Shown: one piece after another, positions 6,451-9,310 of the stretch | Layout: each line of letters starts with the position of its first letter | Numbering within the stretch: the first letter of the stretch is position 1 | Origin: an uncultured Sphingomonadaceae bacterium | Lineage (GTDB): Bacteria; Pseudomonadota; Alphaproteobacteria; Sphingomonadales; Sphingomonadaceae | Length of the DNA: 9,310 nt | Assembly (NCBI GenBank): GCA_938003725.1 | Contig: CALKXX010000139.1 | Coordinates: 1-9,310 of the forward strand | Direction: 5' to 3' | Notes under the pieces: generated by a model | The model's database searches: none | What the model was told of the DNA's origin: nothing | The model's input: only the letters and a program-made list of their open reading frames with translations | Made by a program: the position numbers and the translations under genes

Positions 6451-7155
6451 ATGGCAGATGCGATCAATCAACAAAACTCGAAAGGTCATTTGGGGAAAGG
6501 CCATCGTGCGCGCCTGCGACAGCGCCTGCTAAACGGTAAAAGTGAGGCGCTGCTCGATCATGAACTGATCGAATATTTGCTCGCACTGGCGATCCCGCGC
6601 CGCGATACAAAGCCTTTGGCCAAGCTGTTGCTTAGCCAATTTGGAGGCTTGTCGGCCGTGTTGACGGCCGATGGAGAGTCGCTCAAAAATGTGGCCGGTA
6701 TGGGCGAAAGCAGTGCGGCAGCTCTCAAGATAGTTCAAGCAGCCTCTTTAAGATTGATATCCGAACCGGTTCGCGAGCATCCGATTTTGACCAGTTGGCA
6801 GGCACTGTTGGACTATCTGCGCGCGGATATGGCGCATCTTGTCCATGAACGTGTCCGGGTTTTGCATCTTAACAGCAAAAATCACCTCATTCGCGACGAG
6901 TTGATCAGCGAGGGTTCGATCGATCAAGCCGCCATCCATACACGCGAGGTAATTAAACGCGCGCTGGAGCTCGGTTCAGCCGCAATCATATTGGTACATA
7001 ACCATCCCAGCGGACACAGTTCACCAAGCCGTCAGGATATCGCGATCACCAAAGATATTTGTGATGCGGGAAGTAAGCTTGGAATAGCGGTTCATGACCA
7101 TATCATCATAGGAAAAGATGGTCACACTTCGTTTCGATCCCAGGGATTGATTTAG
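6451..7155 (+). CDS. radC: RadC/YsxA family JAMM-domain protein
   Basis: A full-length 234-residue RadC (UPF0758) protein. Residues about 15-105 form the N-terminal helical region with a helix-hairpin-helix-like segment (FGGLSAVL...LKNVAGMG, 64-85). Residues about 112-234 form the MPN/JAMM domain. The zinc-binding motif is intact: Glu133 in HERV and H183-N-H185-PSG followed by Asp196, exactly HXHX10D. These proteins resemble JAMM metallopeptidases. The DNA-repair role implied by the name was withdrawn for E. coli, and the cellular function is still unclear. ATG 6451 has no visible Shine-Dalgarno, and no other in-frame start was found just upstream. It is divergent from ydbH and converges on the NDH-2 gene, so it looks monocistronic. 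No antirestriction or mobile-element gene accompanies it, so it is the chromosomal housekeeping type rather than a plasmid one. Confidence 0.95.
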   Translation: MADAINQQNSKGHLGKGHRARLRQRLLNGKSEALLDHELIEYLLALAIPRRDTKPLAKLLLSQFGGLSAVLTADGESLKNVAGMGESSAAALKIVQAASLRLISEPVREHPILTSWQALLDYLRADMAHLVHERVRVLHLNSKNHLIRDELISEGSIDQAAIHTREVIKRALELGSAAIILVHNHPSGHSSPSRQDIAITKDICDAGSKLGIAVHDHIIIGKDGHTSFRSQGLI

Positions 7156-7165
7156 GCGGGTCTGA

Positions 7166-9274
7166 CTAGGCTCCGCTATCTTTACCGGTGATCAGTCGGA
7201 TGCCTAGTTGCAGGGTGAAATAAGACCATATCCAGTTGACTAATACCGAAATCCTGTTGCGGGTTCCGGACAGAAAACCTACATGCACCGCGCCCCATAA
7301 CCACCACGCAATCGCACCATGCAATTTCATAAACCCGAAATCCGCAACGGCACTTTTGCGACCGATTGTCGCCAAGCTTCCCTGATGTTTATATTGAAAC
7401 GCTGTCACGGATTTATCGTCAAGCAACTGCTTGGCGATATAGTCGGCAACATAAGCTCCCGCCTGTTTGGCGGCCGGAGCTAATCCCGGAACGGGATCGC
7501 CGTTCCAGCCATCGCTCCCCGCCGTATCACCAATCGCGAACACATTTTCATATCCTTTGACGCGAAGATGTTCATCCACTGTCACCCGGCCGGATCGATC
7601 AGTTTCTGCACCTAACCAGCGACCTGCCGGTGAAGCAACTACACCTGCTGCCCACAATACGGTCTCGGTCGCGATTTCATCTTTGTCGCCGATCATGACC
7701 CGATCGGATGATATGTCTGTCACCCGCCCACCGAGCCGGATTTCGACGCCAAGCTTGCGTAAAGAGTTCGCTGCATGGTCGGACAATTCTTTCGGAAAGG
7801 CTGGTAAAATTCGATTTCCGGATTGCACCAATATGATCTGCGCATTGGCCGGATCGATACGGCTAAACTCGCCCTTCAGTCCCTGATGCGCCAGCTCGGC
7901 AATAGCCCCGGCCAATTCTACACCGGTCGGTCCAGCGCCGACAATGACAAATGTCAGCAACCTTTGTACCCGTTCCGGATCATCAGTGGACTCTGCCCGT
8001 TCAAAGGCGCGCAGAACGTGACCGCGCACGGAAACACCGTCTTCTATCGTTTTCAGGCCTGGCGCAAATGGCGCCCACTCATCCTTGCCAAAATAGCTAT
8101 GCGATGCCCCGGTGGCTAACACCAAATGATCATAGTCCAGCGAATTTTGGCCGTAAGTCAATGTCTGTAAATCATCGTCAATTGCGCTGACCTCACCAAG
8201 TATAACCCGAACATTTCCATCATTGCGAAACAGGCCTCGTATGGGCGTCGCCACATCAGCGGGGGACAATGCAGCGGTTGCAATTTGATAAAGTAACGGT
8301 TGAAACAGGTGATAGTTGTGCCGATCAATCAACGTGATCCGGACCGGCAGGTTTTTGAGCTTGTTCACACAGGCAAGACCGCCAAATCCGGCGCCAACAA
8401 CGACCACGTGCGGCCAATGCGCCGGGATATCATCATATTTACGGTCGAATAAGATATTATGTTCGAACCAGCGGGAGGTGAGCCTATCCACAGCGAAATG
8501 GCCGGAACCGAACAGTATCATGATACCAAATAATAGCATCGGATAGAGCGTAAGATCGGGGTGCAAACCCATCACCGCCAAGGTGCTCAAAACGAAAATG
8601 AGCGCAAAACCCACGATAGGAATCAGAAAACCGAAGAACAGAAACAGCGCAAGGCCGATTGCCAAAACCGGTGAGATACTGACAAAACTCTTGATCGGCA
8701 GGATGACATCTGCATCGGCAAAGGCTGCAACGCCAGAGACGGCGAGCATCGTGATGGTCAACCAAATGCGGATGATGGTCAACCATAGCGGCGCCACTTT
8801 TTCCGTCAGAAAGGCGAAGAAGGAGATGAGCGGTTTTGCCAAAGGCAGCGCGCTTTGCCCCAGACCGCCGGCAAAAGCCCGATCAAGAGAAAAGCCGCCA
8901 GCGCCCCGGAACACATACCATCCGAGTATCGCGATCAGGAAGAGGTTCAGGTCAATTGGTAAATATTCAATCTGACTGACGATCAGCAACGCCGCTATGG
9001 CAAAGGCAGCAATTCTGGTCGACAATCCAAAGAGTAGCAGAATAGGCGCAACAACCTCTATCGTGACGCCGACTATGGCTGCCGTTTCCGGAGCCATCCA
9101 GCTAACCGGATATTCCAGCCGAGCCAGATCAAGCGCCGTTTCCCAATCCGTGAGTTTCACAATACCTGAACGGAAAACGACCTGAGCCAATAACAACCTG
9201 ACCAACAGGTCAAAAAAAGGACTGATCAACGATATGACAGAGCGATAAGTTTTAATCCATATTCTAAGTGTCAC
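7166..9274 (-). CDS. DoxX-like membrane domain fused to NDH-2 type NADH:quinone oxidoreductase
   Basis: A 702-residue fusion. Residues 1-265 hold about eight hydrophobic segments, apparently two DoxX-like four-helix units (about 16-123 and 162-257). Residues about 287-702 are a complete type II NADH dehydrogenase-like flavoprotein, which passes electrons from NAD(P)H through FAD to quinone without pumping protons. Visible motifs are the FAD loop VVGAGFGG (292-299), YHLFQPLLYQ (321-330), the NAD(P)H loop VGAGPTGVELAG (445-456), the second FAD motif NVFAIGDTA (577-585), the quinone-site APAAKQAG (599-606), and an amphipathic C-terminus (GFLSGTRNRISVLVNWIWSY, 666-685) that binds the membrane. 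The start used is GTG 9274, overlapping as GTGA a possible upstream stop at 9271. No ATG occurs before residue 60, and the frame stays open to the right edge, so a longer N-terminus is possible. The stop lies 10 bases past the convergent radC stop. The oxidoreductase call is firm; the role of the DoxX part is inferred. Confidence 0.9.
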   Translation of the reverse strand: MTLRIWIKTYRSVISLISPFFDLLVRLLLAQVVFRSGIVKLTDWETALDLARLEYPVSWMAPETAAIVGVTIEVVAPILLLFGLSTRIAAFAIAALLIVSQIEYLPIDLNLFLIAILGWYVFRGAGGFSLDRAFAGGLGQSALPLAKPLISFFAFLTEKVAPLWLTIIRIWLTITMLAVSGVAAFADADVILPIKSFVSISPVLAIGLALFLFFGFLIPIVGFALIFVLSTLAVMGLHPDLTLYPMLLFGIMILFGSGHFAVDRLTSRWFEHNILFDRKYDDIPAHWPHVVVVGAGFGGLACVNKLKNLPVRITLIDRHNYHLFQPLLYQIATAALSPADVATPIRGLFRNDGNVRVILGEVSAIDDDLQTLTYGQNSLDYDHLVLATGASHSYFGKDEWAPFAPGLKTIEDGVSVRGHVLRAFERAESTDDPERVQRLLTFVIVGAGPTGVELAGAIAELAHQGLKGEFSRIDPANAQIILVQSGNRILPAFPKELSDHAANSLRKLGVEIRLGGRVTDISSDRVMIGDKDEIATETVLWAAGVVASPAGRWLGAETDRSGRVTVDEHLRVKGYENVFAIGDTAGSDGWNGDPVPGLAPAAKQAGAYVADYIAKQLLDDKSVTAFQYKHQGSLATIGRKSAVADFGFMKLHGAIAWWLWGAVHVGFLSGTRNRISVLVNWIWSYFTLQLGIRLITGKDSGA

Positions 9275-9310
9275 CCGGACGAATGGCGAGTAGCGCTCTT
9301 CCTGCAGAAC
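9271..9310 (-). other. Possible 3' end of an upstream gene, overlapping the NDH-2 start
   Basis: One minus-strand frame is open from the right edge to a TGA at 9273-9271, ending in residues CRKSATRHSSG. It would overlap the NDH-2 GTG by four bases (GTGA), the same kind of junction seen elsewhere in this window. With only about a dozen codons visible, no family can be named, and chance openness cannot be excluded. The competing reading is that these bases are the N-terminus of the NDH-2 fusion itself (residues LQEERYSPFVR before the valine). Confidence 0.25.

Noticed and set aside
6451..7155. radC as part of a plasmid or genomic-island antirestriction module
   Set aside because: No antirestriction, integrase or plasmid genes are nearby; the neighbours are housekeeping envelope and respiratory genes.
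7150..7185. Bidirectional terminator between convergent radC and the NDH-2 gene
   Set aside because: Only a weak four-base GCGG/CCGC pairing is visible with no T-tract; not enough to annotate.
1..9310. CRISPR array, insertion sequence, tRNA or defence system
   Set aside because: No spaced direct repeats, transposase-like frames, terminal inverted repeats or tRNA-like folds were seen; nearly every base belongs to one of eight ordinary genes.

Overview
The window looks like chromosomal DNA of an alphaproteobacterium, most probably a sphingomonad (order Sphingomonadales) with moderate GC content. This rests on protein style: a GMC oxidoreductase paired with a Tat-exported 'gluconate 2-dehydrogenase subunit 3' protein, an NDH-2 type dehydrogenase with an N-terminal DoxX-like membrane part, and a YdbH/YnbE/YdbL set. 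No rRNA, tRNA, insertion sequence, CRISPR array, phage gene or attachment site was seen. The window is gene-dense and has no gene-free stretch above 300 bases.

Layout, from low to high coordinates. (1) 1-2417, minus strand: a three-gene cluster transcribed right to left, consisting of a small membrane protein (2417-2142), a Tat-signal subunit-3 protein (2145-1498) and a GMC-family flavin dehydrogenase (1498 to beyond base 1). The genes overlap by 4 and 1 bases. They look like one exported dehydrogenase: the GMC protein has no signal peptide of its own and would be carried out by the Tat-signal subunit. (2) 2433-2461: a perfect 11-bp inverted repeat in the 62-base gap between two minus-strand gene sets. 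(3) 2480-6289, minus strand: ydbH-ynbE-ydbL, in the same order as in Escherichia coli and with overlapping ends (8 bases and 1 base). It encodes an AsmA-like bridge protein anchored in the inner membrane, its outer-membrane lipoprotein partner and a small periplasmic protein, a system for moving phospholipid to the outer membrane. (4) 6290-6450: a divergent intergenic region with a consensus TATAAT pointing toward ydbH. (5) 6451-7155, plus strand: radC, with an intact JAMM metal-binding motif. (6) 7166-9274, minus strand, converging on radC: a 702-residue fusion of about eight membrane segments (DoxX-like) with a complete NDH-2 type NADH:quinone oxidoreductase. It starts at GTG within a possible GTGA overlap with a gene beyond the right edge.

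Functional themes are respiratory-chain electron input (NDH-2 fusion, and probably the GMC dehydrogenase) and envelope lipid transport (ydbH operon). The features most worth following up are the GMC complex, which has a ferredoxin-like cysteine motif and an unrecognised two-segment membrane partner but no cytochrome gene in view, and the DoxX/NDH-2 fusion.
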